A stretch of DNA of 64,000 nucleotides, taken from positions 310,001-374,000 of the forward strand of contig NZ_JACDXX010000001.1 of assembly GCF_020539525.1 (NCBI RefSeq), read 5' to 3'. The notes under the pieces were generated by a model. The model saw only the letters and a list, made by a program, of their open reading frames with translations. It made no database searches and was not told the DNA's origin. This stretch comes from Pseudogemmobacter faecipullorum. GTDB lineage: Bacteria > Pseudomonadota > Alphaproteobacteria > Rhodobacterales > Rhodobacteraceae. Both the position numbers and the translations under genes were made by a program. This document shows positions 8,821 to 16,690 of the stretch, in pieces; positions within the stretch are counted from its first letter, which is position 1, and each line of letters opens with the position of its first letter.

Positions 8821-10725
8821 TCAGAAATCCTCCCATTGCCCCGCGCCATCATCGGTTCCGGTCCGCTGCATTGGCACCGGCTTCCAGGCATCGGCCACCA
8901 CCGGCACCCGGACGGCCACAGGGGCCAGGGCACGTGCCGCCTGATCCGCGCCCGCCGGCACGGTAAAACGCGCCAGGGTTTCGCTGAGCCGCGTCGGGTC
9001 ATTATGCAAAGCATCGCTTGAGGTTGTGCTTTGCACCACCACCGCAGCATTGCGCTGGGTCACCTCATCGAGCTGCTTCACCCCGGTATTGATTTCAGAC
9101 AGCCCCAGCGACTGTTCGCGCGCCGATGCCGCGATATCGGCGATCAGCGTGGTGACAGAATGGATCCGCTCAATCATCCGGTTAAGCGCGGTGCCGGTCT
9201 CATGCACCAGCGCCGATCCGGCCTCGACCTGTTCGGTGGACTGGCTGATCAGCCGCTTGATCTCGCGCGCCGATTCTGAGGCCCTTTGCGCCAGCGAGCG
9301 CACTTCCGAGGCCACGACGGCAAAGCCCTTGCCGGCCTCGCCCGCCCGCGCCGCCTCGACCCCGGCATTGAGCGCCAGCAGATTGGTCTGGAAAGCGATA
9401 TCATCGATCACATCGGTGATCCGGGTAATCTGGCGCGAGCTTTGTTCGATCTGCTCCATCGCGGTGATCGCCCGGTGCACCACCTGACCGCTTTCCTCCG
9501 CCTGGCGCCCGTTCTCGGCCATCTGGCTATCGGCGCTGGCGGCATTCTCGGCGGTCGACTGCACACTGGCCGTCAGCTCATTCAGCGCCGCTGCGGTTTC
9601 CTCAAGCGTTGCCGCCTGGGTCTCGGTCCGGTTCGACATATCCTGGGCAATTGCATTGAATTCGGCGGCGCCGGTATCAATCGAACTGCCAATCTGGCGG
9701 ATCATCACCATGGTCTCGGCCAGAATATCGACCACACCATTAAAATTGCTGCGCAATGCCTCATATCGGGAGGGGAAGGGATCCTGGGAGGGATTGGCGA
9801 TCGAGGCGGTCAGATCCAGGGTATTCAGCTTTGCCAGCGATTCAGAGAGATCGCGCACCACCCGGCTCTGCTCAGCCTCGCGCCGGGTTGCCTCGGCGCT
9901 CATCGCCTCGGCCTCCTCAACAGAGCGCCGCCAGTCCTCAAATCCGCGGGCGAAAGTGCCGATCTCATCATGTCGCGACAGGGCGGGCACTTCCAGTTTC
10001 GTATCGCCCGAGCGGATCCGCTCGAGTACGACAGACAAAGCACCAAGCGGGCGCAGCAAAGCGCGGTTGGCAAAGAACAGCACCAGCGCCCCGACCAGCG
10101 AGGCAATGGTGACGGCGGCCAGCCCCTGCATTTTGGCCTGAATCAGCCCGCCGCGCAGCACCGCCTCGGGCACGAAATTGCATAAAATCCCACGCACCTT
10201 GCCATCGCTGCCAAGGATCGGAATCAGATAGACCGAATAGGTTTTGCCAAACAGCCCGGCCGGGCCGGCATAGGGTTTGCCACTCAGTAAAGCCTGCCGC
10301 GCCGGATGGTCAGGCCCAAGCGGCGACTGAACCCAGCGCTGGCCCTGGTCATTGATCAGGCTGGTGGTCAGGCGAAAGAAATCCCCGCGCGCCTCATCCC
10401 AGCGCAGAATCGAGAATTGCGTGCCGGCAACGCGGCTGGCCTGATCCACCAGGCTGTGCTCGGTGAAATTCGGTATCTGATCCCAGGTCGCCTTGCTGAT
10501 ATTGCCAGTGTCATCAATCTCATATTGCAGATCCGGATAGGCACTATGGGCCATTTCGGCGGTGATGCGCGAGGCCATGCGGATCAGGGCGCTCAGCCGT
10601 TCCTCCACCACTTCCTCGACCTTAATGCTCGAAAGCATCGCCCCGGCCCCGCCGACGAGCAGGAACATCAGCAGCGAGATACCTGTCAGTTTCGACACGA
10701 GGCCGAGGGAAGCGAGGCGTTTCAT
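8821..10725 (-). CDS. Methyl-accepting chemotaxis protein with C-terminal CheR-docking pentapeptide
   Basis: A 634-residue transmembrane chemoreceptor. A first membrane helix at about residues 10-32 is followed by a roughly 150-residue periplasmic sensor, a second helix near 190-210 ([17 protein letters not shown]), a HAMP domain ([18 protein letters not shown]) and a long cytoplasmic coiled coil. The signalling hairpin tip is unmistakable ([23 protein letters not shown]). The protein ends QWEDF, matching the aromatic-x-x-aromatic pentapeptide that tethers the methyltransferase CheR. A TTG start 8 codons upstream is possible, but the ATG at 10725 has AGGGG about 10 nt before it. No other chemotaxis genes are nearby, so it is an orphan receptor. 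Confidence 0.93.
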   Translation of the reverse strand: MKRLASLGLVSKLTGISLLMFLLVGGAGAMLSSIKVEEVVEERLSALIRMASRITAEMAHSAYPDLQYEIDDTGNISKATWDQIPNFTEHSLVDQASRVAGTQFSILRWDEARGDFFRLTTSLINDQGQRWVQSPLGPDHPARQALLSGKPYAGPAGLFGKTYSVYLIPILGSDGKVRGILCNFVPEAVLRGGLIQAKMQGLAAVTIASLVGALVLFFANRALLRPLGALSVVLERIRSGDTKLEVPALSRHDEIGTFARGFEDWRRSVEEAEAMSAEATRREAEQSRVVRDLSESLAKLNTLDLTASIANPSQDPFPSRYEALRSNFNGVVDILAETMVMIRQIGSSIDTGAAEFNAIAQDMSNRTETQAATLEETAAALNELTASVQSTAENAASADSQMAENGRQAEESGQVVHRAITAMEQIEQSSRQITRITDVIDDIAFQTNLLALNAGVEAARAGEAGKGFAVVASEVRSLAQRASESAREIKRLISQSTEQVEAGSALVHETGTALNRMIERIHSVTTLIADIAASAREQSLGLSEINTGVKQLDEVTQRNAAVVVQSTTSSDALHNDPTRLSETLARFTVPAGADQAARALAPVAVRVPVVADAWKPVPMQRTGTDDGAGQWEDF

Positions 10726-10910
10726 CGGGAACCCCTGGAGTGTGAACAATCCCCGGCAGAATCGCGGCCAGGCCTTTAAATTCGGTTAGCATTCAGAGGG
10801 TGTCTCAACTTGTCGCTATTTTGACGGCGGTACCGCCCTGCAGCCCGGGGAAAACGCGGCCACGCCCGGCGGGATCTTCCCCCCCTGCCCTGGCGCTGCT
10901 AGAGGAGGGC

Positions 10911-12002
10911 ATGCGACAAAGCCTGACCGAGATTTATGAGGCCCGCGTGGCCGATGGCAGCCTGCGCCCGGATCCGGCGCAACGCGCTGTCCTGCCGCTG
11001 CTGGAGGAGCTGCGCCTCTGGCTCGAGACCCAGAAGCCGCGCCGGGGGGGCCTGCTGTCCGGCCTGTTTGGCAAGGCGCCGCCCATGCCGCCACCGGGGA
11101 TCTATCTCTGGGGCGGGGTCGGGCGCGGCAAATCCATGCTGATGGATCTGTTCGTCGAGGCCACCGCGATCACCGAAAAGCGCCGGGTGCATTTCCATGC
11201 TTTCATGCAGGAAATCCACCACGCCATGCATGCGGCCCGGCAGCGCGGCACCGAGGATCCGCTGGCCCCGGTGGCGGCAGAGATCATTAAAACTGTCCGC
11301 GTTTTCGCCTTTGATGAAATGCAGATCACCGATATCACCGATGCGATGATCGTCGGACGGCTGTTTGAGAAACTGTTCGCCGGCGGGGTGGTGATCGTGA
11401 CCACCTCAAACCGCCCGCCTGAGGATCTCTATAAGAACGGGCTGAACCGGCAGCTGTTCCTGCCGTTCATCGCCATGCTGCGCGACAGGCTGACCGTGCA
11501 TGAAATCGTCAGCGCCAATGATTACCGCCAGCACCGGCTGACCGGGGCGCAGGTCTGGTTCCAGCCCGCTGGCGCCAGCCGTGGCCGGATCGATGCAATC
11601 TGGAGCGACCTGACCGGGGCCGCACAGGGAGAGGTGCTGCGCCTGCCGGTCAACGGGCGCGAGGTTGAACTGCCGCGCTTTGCCAGCGGCGTTGGCCGGG
11701 CCAGCTTCTTTGACCTGTGCTCGCGGCCGCTGGGGGCGGGGGATTTCCTCGCGATTGCCGGGGCCTGCCGGGTGCTGATCCTTGAGGATATTCCCCAGCT
11801 CTCAGCCTCAAACTATAATGAGGCCAAGCGTTTCGTTACCCTGGTCGACGCCCTCTATGAGGCGAAGGTCAAACTGATCGCCTCGGCGGCGGATGAGCCG
11901 GAACGGCTGTATCTCGAAGGCACCGGCTCTTTTGAATTTGAGCGTACCGCCAGCCGCTTGCGCGAGATGCAGGATGCGGCCTGGGGGCAGGATCAGGCCT
12001 GA
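10911..12002 (+). CDS. zapE: Cell division protein ZapE / AFG1-like ATPase
   Basis: About 363 residues, an AAA-type ATPase of the ZapE/AFG1 family, linked in E. coli to Z-ring constriction and in mitochondria to turnover of respiratory-complex subunits. Walker A is GGVGRGKSMLMD near residue 67. The Walker B region is RVFAFDEMQITDITDAM, and GVVIVTTSNRPPEDLYKNGLNR is a highly conserved family block (sensor region). An earlier in-frame start would add an atypical Pro-rich leader; the ATG at 10911 follows a strong AGAGGAGG at 10901-10908. It is divergent from the chemoreceptor gene. Confidence 0.93.
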   Translation: MRQSLTEIYEARVADGSLRPDPAQRAVLPLLEELRLWLETQKPRRGGLLSGLFGKAPPMPPPGIYLWGGVGRGKSMLMDLFVEATAITEKRRVHFHAFMQEIHHAMHAARQRGTEDPLAPVAAEIIKTVRVFAFDEMQITDITDAMIVGRLFEKLFAGGVVIVTTSNRPPEDLYKNGLNRQLFLPFIAMLRDRLTVHEIVSANDYRQHRLTGAQVWFQPAGASRGRIDAIWSDLTGAAQGEVLRLPVNGREVELPRFASGVGRASFFDLCSRPLGAGDFLAIAGACRVLILEDIPQLSASNYNEAKRFVTLVDALYEAKVKLIASAADEPERLYLEGTGSFEFERTASRLREMQDAAWGQDQA

Positions 12003-12062
12003 GGGCCCCAGCGCGGTCTGTCGCATTGCACCGCGCTTCTGGATAGGGCAGATTGCGCCGCG

Positions 12063-12422
12063 ATGACCGGGATATTGCGCCATCGTCTGACGACCCTGCT
12101 GGTCAGCCTTGTGCTTGGCCTGTCGATGACCGCTGTCGCCTTTGGCCATCGCGCGCCGTCAGAGCAGGAAGAGGCGCTGCGCGGCTATCTGCTTTCGGGC
12201 GGCGATCTTGGCGATCTTTGTGGCGGCGCGGGCCATCCTGGCGGTGACAGCTGCCCGCTCTGCCCGCTGGCGCAGGGCGCAGCGCCCCTGCCGCGGGCAC
12301 TCGCCTTGGCAGCACCGGTCGGTTTCCGGCTGCTGGGCCGGATTATCCCGGGCAAACCCGATAGCCCACGCCCGCATGAGCGCGATCCCGCGCTCGGTGC
12401 CCGCGCGCCGCCGATGCTCTGA
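12063..12422 (+). CDS. Small secreted DUF2946-like protein (copper-associated context)
   Basis: A 119-residue protein with an N-terminal hydrophobic segment (LVSLVLGLSMTAVAFG) serving as signal or anchor. A Cys/His-rich stretch follows (CGGAGHPGGDSCPLCPL), and the CPLC motif recalls DUF2946-type proteins commonly encoded next to copper-handling genes. The rest is Pro/Arg-rich and poorly conserved. It lies 63 bp upstream of the PCuAC copper chaperone on the same strand, so a role in periplasmic copper binding is a reasonable inference from context and Cys content. The family assignment itself is tentative. Confidence 0.6.
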   Translation: MTGILRHRLTTLLVSLVLGLSMTAVAFGHRAPSEQEEALRGYLLSGGDLGDLCGGAGHPGGDSCPLCPLAQGAAPLPRALALAAPVGFRLLGRIIPGKPDSPRPHERDPALGARAPPML

Positions 12423-12485
12423 ACTGATCCACCCGGGCGGAGCCCTTCCCCCGGAACATCTCTTCAGACATCACAGGTAAATCAT

Positions 12486-12956
12486 ATGAAAACCCGTATC
12501 CTCGCCCTTTGCGCGGCGCTTGCGCTCACCCCTTTTGCGGCGCTTGCCCATAGCTTCAGCGCTGGCGATATCGCGATTGGCCACCCTTTCATCCCCACCC
12601 CGGCCAAAGGCGCAAAATCAGCGGGCGGCTATCTCTCGCTCGAAAATAACGGCACGACCGCCGACCGGCTGATCGCGGTCGAGACCGATGCGGCAGCGAA
12701 AGCCGAGCTGCATACGGTTGAGACCGATGCCGCCGGCGTGACGAAAATGATCCATCTTGAGGGGCTCGATATCCCGGCTGGTGAGACCGTGACGCTGGAG
12801 CGTGGCGGCTATCACATCATGCTGATGGGTCTGACCCAGCCGCTGGAAGAGGGCGCACGCATCCCGGCGACGCTGATCTTCGAGAAAGCCGGCAAGGTTG
12901 CGGTGGAATTCTCGGTCGATGCGCCGAAAGCCGCCGAAGATCACAGCGGCCATTAA
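12486..12956 (+). CDS. Periplasmic copper chaperone PCu(A)C
   Basis: A 156-residue exported protein that delivers Cu(I) to the CuA/CuB sites of cytochrome oxidases. The signal peptide (residues 1-21) ends at ALAHS. The copper-binding pattern H-x-X10-M-X21-H-x-M is intact: the His in AELHT, the Met in TKM, exactly 21 residues, then HIM. The C-terminus DHSGH adds extra His residues. Family hallmarks such as SAGGYLSLENNG are present. It is the second gene of an apparent pair with the DUF2946-like protein. Confidence 0.93.
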   Translation: MKTRILALCAALALTPFAALAHSFSAGDIAIGHPFIPTPAKGAKSAGGYLSLENNGTTADRLIAVETDAAAKAELHTVETDAAGVTKMIHLEGLDIPAGETVTLERGGYHIMLMGLTQPLEEGARIPATLIFEKAGKVAVEFSVDAPKAAEDHSGH

Positions 12957-12974
12957 GCCTAGCCTAGCCTAGCC
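12956..12974 (+). repeat. Short tandem repeat of AGCCT
   Basis: Nearly four perfect copies of the pentamer AGCCT directly after the PCuAC stop codon. It could be a slippage-prone microsatellite. It lies outside coding sequence, so length changes would be silent for protein. Confidence 0.6.
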
Positions 12975-13031
12975 GGTGCCTGGCATGGCCCGGCACCGGC
13001 AGCAAAAGCGGCCGGGTAGCGCGCAGATTAA

Positions 13032-13065
13032 AAGGGGCGGATCCTGCGATCCGCCCCTTCTTTTT
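13032..13065. terminator. Bidirectional terminator between PCuAC and lpd
   Basis: Perfect 12-bp stem AAGGGGCGGATC / GATCCGCCCCTT with loop CTGC. It has T-rich flanks on both strands (CTTTTT on +, TTTT on -), so it can end both convergent transcripts. Confidence 0.9.
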
Positions 13066-13086
13066 ACCAATAAACCCGAAAGCGGA

Positions 13087-14475
13087 TCAGGCGTGGATCG
13101 CGCCGAGACCGCAGGCCAGGGCCGCTTCGCGCACCGCTTCCGAATAGGTCGGATGGGCATGGCAAGTCAGCGCCAGATCCTGAGCCGAGGCGCCGAATTC
13201 CATCGCCACGCAGACCTCATGGATCAGATCGCCCGCCGAAGGGCCGATGATATGGCAGCCGAGGATCCGGTCGGTTTCCTGATCCACGATCAGCTTCACA
13301 AAGCCATCGGCCTGGAAGATCGCCTTGGCGCGGGCATTGCCCATGAAGGGGAATTTACCGACCTTATAGGCCCGGCCCTCGGCCTTGAGCTGCTCTTCGG
13401 TCTTGCCGACAGAAGCCACTTCCGGGGTGGTATAGATCACGCCCGGGATCACATCGTAATTTACATGACCATGCTTGCCGGCGAGCACCTCAGCCACCGC
13501 CATGCCCTCATCCTCGGCCTTATGCGCCAGCATCGGGCCCGGCACCGCATCGCCAATGGCATAAATGCCCGGCACATTGGTCTGCCAGTGCGCATCCACT
13601 TTAATCTGGCCGCGCGGCAGCATCTCAACGCCAAGCGCCTCAAGGCCCAGACCCTCGGTATAGGGTTTGCGGCCGGTGGCGACCAGGACCACATCGGCCT
13701 CGATCTCGCCTGGGGCGTCGTTTTTCTTCAGCTTCCAGGCCACTTTCGCACCATTGGCGGTGCGCTCGACCACTTCCACCGCCGCGCCGAGCACGAAGGT
13801 GAAGCCCTGCTTCTTCAGCAGACGCTGGAAGCTCTTGGCCACTTCGCCATCCATGCCGGGGGTGATCTCGTCGAGATATTCAACCACGGTGACTTTGGCG
13901 CCCAGACGCGCATAGACCGAGCCCATTTCCAGCCCGATCACACCGGCGCCGATCACCACGACCGATTTCGGGATTTTCGGCAGGCTCAGCGCGCCGGTCG
14001 AGGTGATGATCACCTCTTCATCCACGGTGATGCCGGGCAGAACGCTCGCGGCCGAGCCGGTGGCGATGATGATGTTTTTGGCGTTATGGAGCTCATCGCC
14101 CACTTTCACCTGGCCTGCCGCCGGGATCGAGCCCCAGCCCTTCAGCCAGGTCACCTTGTTCTTTTTGAACAGGAATTCGATGCCCTTGGTATTGCCCGAG
14201 ACCACATCATCCTTGTAGCGCAGCATCCGCTCCCAATCGACGGTCGGATTGGCCCCCATCAGGCCCATTTTCTCGAAATTCTCCTGCACCTCATGCAGGT
14301 GATGCGTGGCATTCAGCAGCGCTTTCGAGGGGATACAGCCGATATTGAGGCAGGTGCCGCCAAGGGTCTCGCGGCCCTCAACGCATGCGGTTTTAAGGCC
14401 GAGCTGTGCCGCATGGATCGCCGCGACATAGCCGCCAGGGCCGCCGCCGATCACGATGACGTCAAAATCTGCCAT
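13087..14475 (-). CDS. lpd: Dihydrolipoyl dehydrogenase (E3 of 2-oxoglutarate dehydrogenase)
   Basis: A 462-residue FAD/NAD flavoprotein that reoxidises dihydrolipoamide on the E2 subunit. It has an N-terminal FAD fold ([11 protein letters not shown]), the redox disulfide in GGTCLNIGC (Cys42-Cys47), a second nucleotide fold ([13 protein letters not shown]) and the C-terminal active-site His in CHAHPTYSE. Length is exactly that of the family. As last gene of the suc cluster (sucC-sucD-sucA-sucB...lpd) it is the E3 dedicated to the 2-oxoglutarate complex, though such E3 proteins can be shared. A terminator follows. Confidence 0.97.
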   Translation of the reverse strand: MADFDVIVIGGGPGGYVAAIHAAQLGLKTACVEGRETLGGTCLNIGCIPSKALLNATHHLHEVQENFEKMGLMGANPTVDWERMLRYKDDVVSGNTKGIEFLFKKNKVTWLKGWGSIPAAGQVKVGDELHNAKNIIIATGSAASVLPGITVDEEVIITSTGALSLPKIPKSVVVIGAGVIGLEMGSVYARLGAKVTVVEYLDEITPGMDGEVAKSFQRLLKKQGFTFVLGAAVEVVERTANGAKVAWKLKKNDAPGEIEADVVLVATGRKPYTEGLGLEALGVEMLPRGQIKVDAHWQTNVPGIYAIGDAVPGPMLAHKAEDEGMAVAEVLAGKHGHVNYDVIPGVIYTTPEVASVGKTEEQLKAEGRAYKVGKFPFMGNARAKAIFQADGFVKLIVDQETDRILGCHIIGPSAGDLIHEVCVAMEFGASAQDLALTCHAHPTYSEAVREAALACGLGAIHA

Positions 14476-14551
14476 GGATGGTCTCCTTGTGGTGACGAAG
14501 ATCCGGGCGGTCGCGCAGTCGGATCTCCGGGGATAGTTTTAAATCGGAATT

Positions 14552-14641
14552 TCAGAACAGCATCTGCAGAAGAAGCAGGAACAGCGACAGCGGATCTGCA
14601 AATCCCAGGATGGGGGTGAAGGGGCTGACCACGGCCTGCAT
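14552..14641 (-). CDS. Possible 29-residue hydrophobic micro-protein
   Basis: An ATG-started frame beginning two bases after the MAPEG stop and ending 76 bp before lpd. It encodes a peptide with a short N-terminus (MQAVVSPFTPILG) and a Leu-rich C-terminal half (PLSLFLLLLQMLF) that could span or lie in the membrane. AGGGG sits 8 nt before its ATG, a proper ribosome-binding position. The tight spacing suggests coupled translation. Only position and composition support it; conservation could not be tested. Confidence 0.35.
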   Translation of the reverse strand: MQAVVSPFTPILGFADPLSLFLLLLQMLF

Positions 14642-14643
14642 AA

Positions 14644-15057
14644 TCAGATCCCCTGCACTGCAGGGCCGGCAAACAGTGCCACAAAGCCGATCAGCAGCGT
14701 CGCCGCCAGGCCGAGGCCCCAGATCAGCGAACGCCAGGGGGCCAGCCCCATAGCATAGGCCGGTATATAGGCCAGACGCGCAGCCAGATAGATCCAGGCT
14801 GCCCAGAGGGTCAGATCCGAGGCCTTGCCGGTGATCACAACAATCAGCACCAGCGGCGCAAAGAGCGCCAGCCCCTCAAAGCCATTGTTCACCGCGCGGC
14901 GCAGACGGCCAAGCAGGGGTGAGCCCTCAGGCATGTGATCACGCGGGCCCGCATTGGTCTTCGCCCCCAGTTCACGATTCATCTGCGCCCCGGCGATGAA
15001 AATGGCCAGAACCTGCAGCAGAACAACAAGGGTGAGAGCCGTCAGTTCTCCGCGCAT
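14644..15057 (-). CDS. MAPEG family membrane protein
   Basis: About 137 residues with four hydrophobic segments: LTALTLVVLLQVLAIFIAG, LALFAPLVLIVVITG, LWAAWIYLAARLAYIPAYA and IWGLGLAATLLIGFVALFAG. The RAVNNGFEGLALFAP block is the usual MAPEG signature in bacteria. Eukaryotic members handle glutathione and eicosanoids; bacterial functions are mostly unknown. The ATG overlaps the stop of the upstream 72-residue protein by one base (TGATG), and a GTG one codon earlier is also possible. It sits inside the suc-lpd operon, a position seen in related Rhodobacterales as far as I recall. Confidence 0.85.
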   Translation of the reverse strand: MRGELTALTLVVLLQVLAIFIAGAQMNRELGAKTNAGPRDHMPEGSPLLGRLRRAVNNGFEGLALFAPLVLIVVITGKASDLTLWAAWIYLAARLAYIPAYAMGLAPWRSLIWGLGLAATLLIGFVALFAGPAVQGI

Positions 15058-15275
15058 CACAAAGTCCTGACGAATTCGGCGGAAGTCACATGGCCAAGCG
15101 CCTGCTGGTTTTTCAGCCAGTCCTTTGCAGCTGCCGCATCCTGGACCTCACAGAGGAACAGATATCCGCCGCTTTCCACGCTCCAGGCCTGAAGCAGGCT
15201 GATCCCGGTATCGCCAAAAGCCGGATCTGAGACATTCAGGCTGGTTGCCACGGCGCGAATAAGAACTTGTTCCAT
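15057..15275 (-). CDS. Conserved-looking 72-residue protein in the suc operon
   Basis: A small soluble protein beginning MEQVLIRAVATSLNVSDPAF with the segment GYLFLCEVQDAAAAKDWLKNQ. The alternating hydrophobic pattern suggests one compact alpha/beta domain. I do not recognise a family. Two consecutive ATGs occur; GGAG is at a better distance (6 nt) from the second, which I use. Its stop overlaps the MAPEG start (TGATG), so translation of the two is probably coupled. It follows sucB with a 93-bp gap containing a hairpin. Confidence 0.6.
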   Translation of the reverse strand: MEQVLIRAVATSLNVSDPAFGDTGISLLQAWSVESGGYLFLCEVQDAAAAKDWLKNQQALGHVTSAEFVRTL

Positions 15276-15330
15276 CATCTTCTCCAGTATCCCGAGGGGC
15301 CACAGCAGCCCCTGCCCGGGGGAGAAAGGC

Positions 15331-15355
15331 GGGCGGAGCCTGAAAGGTTCCGCCC
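15331..15355 (-). other. Intercistronic hairpin after sucB
   Basis: GGGCGGAGCC / GGTTCCGCCC, a 10-bp stem with one G-U pair and loop TGAAA (plus-strand view). On the transcribed strand a pyrimidine-rich CCTTTCTCC follows. It could act as a weak terminator or attenuator, or as a 3'-end stabiliser, lowering expression of the downstream small gene, MAPEG and lpd. Confidence 0.6.
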
Positions 15356-15368
15356 TGCCCTGTCGCGA

Positions 15369-16601
15369 TCAGAGATCCATCAGCAGGCGGCGGGGATCTT
15401 CCAGCGCCTCTTTGACGCGCACGAGGAAGGTCACCGCGCCTTTGCCGTCAACGATGCGGTGGTCATAGGACAAAGCCAGATACATCATCGGGCGGATGAC
15501 GATCTGACCGCCCACGACGACCGGACGGTCCTGGATCTTATGCATGCCGAGGATACCCGATTGCGGCGGGTTCAGGATCGGCGAGGACATCAGCGAGCCA
15601 TAGACGCCGCCATTCGAGATGGTGAAAGAGCCGCCCTGCATTTCTGCCATGGTCAGCTTGCCGTCACGGGCGCGCAGGCCCAGCTCGGCAATCTTCTTCT
15701 CGATCGCGGCAAAGCCCATCTGATCGGCATCGCGCACCACCGGCACGACCAGGCCCGAGGGCGTGCCCACGGCCACGCCCATATGGACGTAGTTCTTATA
15801 GACCACATCGGTGCCGTCGATCTCGGCATTGACCTCAGGCACTTCTTTCAGCGCATGGGTGCAGGCTTTGACGAAGAAGGACATAAAGCCCAGCTTGGTG
15901 CCGTGCTTCTTCTCGAACTGGTCTTTGTACTGATTGCGCAAAGCCATGATGCCCGACATATCGACCTCATTATAGGTCGTCAGCATCGCGGCGGTGTTCT
16001 GCGCGTCTTTCAGACGGCGGGCGATGGTCTGGCGCAGACGGGTCATCTTCACCCGCTCTTCGCGCGCCGCATCATCGGCCGGGACCGGGGCGCGCGGGAT
16101 CGCCGCTGCAGCCGGGGCCGGAGCTGCTGCCGCCGCTGCCGCACCCGAGGCACCGGCAACCGCGCGGGCCACGTCTTCTTTCATCACCCGGCCATCGCGG
16201 CCGGTAGCCTGAACCGCGTCACGCGCCAGGCCCGCCTCGGCCATGGCTTTTTTCGCCGCCGGAGCATCTTCGACATCGGCACGCGCGCCCGGCTGCCCCG
16301 CTTCGGCAGCCTGTGCCGCTTTCGGTTCTGCTTTGGCAGCCGCAGGCGCCGGGGCTGCGCCCGCCGCGCCTTCGGTCACAATGGCCAGACGGGCGCTTGC
16401 ACCAACGGTCTCGCCTTCCTGGGCGATGATCTCGGCCAGAACACCGGCCACCGGCGAGGGCACTTCGACCGAAACCTTATCGGTCTCCAGCTCGCAGAGC
16501 ATCTCATCCTGCTTCACATAATCACCGACCTTTTTGAACCAGGTCGACACCGTTGCTTCGGAAACGGATTCGCCAAGCGCGGGAACCATTACGTCAGTCA
16601 T
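15369..16601 (-). CDS. sucB: 2-oxoglutarate dehydrogenase E2, dihydrolipoamide succinyltransferase
   Basis: A 410-residue E2 core subunit that transfers succinyl groups from E1 to CoA. Domain order is an N-terminal lipoyl domain with the modified lysine in [12 protein letters not shown] (Lys42), an Ala/Pro-rich linker, a peripheral-subunit-binding domain (around [15 protein letters not shown]...[12 protein letters not shown]), a second long Ala/Pro linker, and the catalytic domain ending with SYDHRIVDG (His and Asp of the acyltransferase site). A single lipoyl domain is normal for Suc[13 protein letters not shown] precedes the ATG. It lies downstream of sucA with an 89-bp gap containing a hairpin. 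Confidence 0.97.
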   Translation of the reverse strand: MTDVMVPALGESVSEATVSTWFKKVGDYVKQDEMLCELETDKVSVEVPSPVAGVLAEIIAQEGETVGASARLAIVTEGAAGAAPAPAAAKAEPKAAQAAEAGQPGARADVEDAPAAKKAMAEAGLARDAVQATGRDGRVMKEDVARAVAGASGAAAAAAAPAPAAAAIPRAPVPADDAAREERVKMTRLRQTIARRLKDAQNTAAMLTTYNEVDMSGIMALRNQYKDQFEKKHGTKLGFMSFFVKACTHALKEVPEVNAEIDGTDVVYKNYVHMGVAVGTPSGLVVPVVRDADQMGFAAIEKKIAELGLRARDGKLTMAEMQGGSFTISNGGVYGSLMSSPILNPPQSGILGMHKIQDRPVVVGGQIVIRPMMYLALSYDHRIVDGKGAVTFLVRVKEALEDPRRLLMDL

Positions 16602-16656
16602 TTTCTCTTCTCCATAGCCGCCTGCTGTTCAGGGGCATTCGTCCGGATTTCGAAAT

Positions 16657-16684
16657 CCCCCGCGCGCAGGATACGGCGCGGGGG
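16657..16684 (-). other. Intercistronic hairpin between sucA and sucB
   Basis: Perfect 9-bp stem CCCCCGCGC / GCGCGGGGG with a 10-base loop. No long T-run follows on the minus strand, so it is more likely an mRNA-processing or stability element than a full terminator. Confidence 0.55.
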
Positions 16685-16690
16685 CAAAAC

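Noticed and set aside
14830-14943. Two further GTGATCAC words inside the MAPEG gene
   Set aside because: They fall in coding sequence (Val-Ile-Thr codons on one strand, Asp-His on the other), are 104 bp apart without the 21-bp phasing, and lie far from a promoter. Treated as chance or coding constraint.
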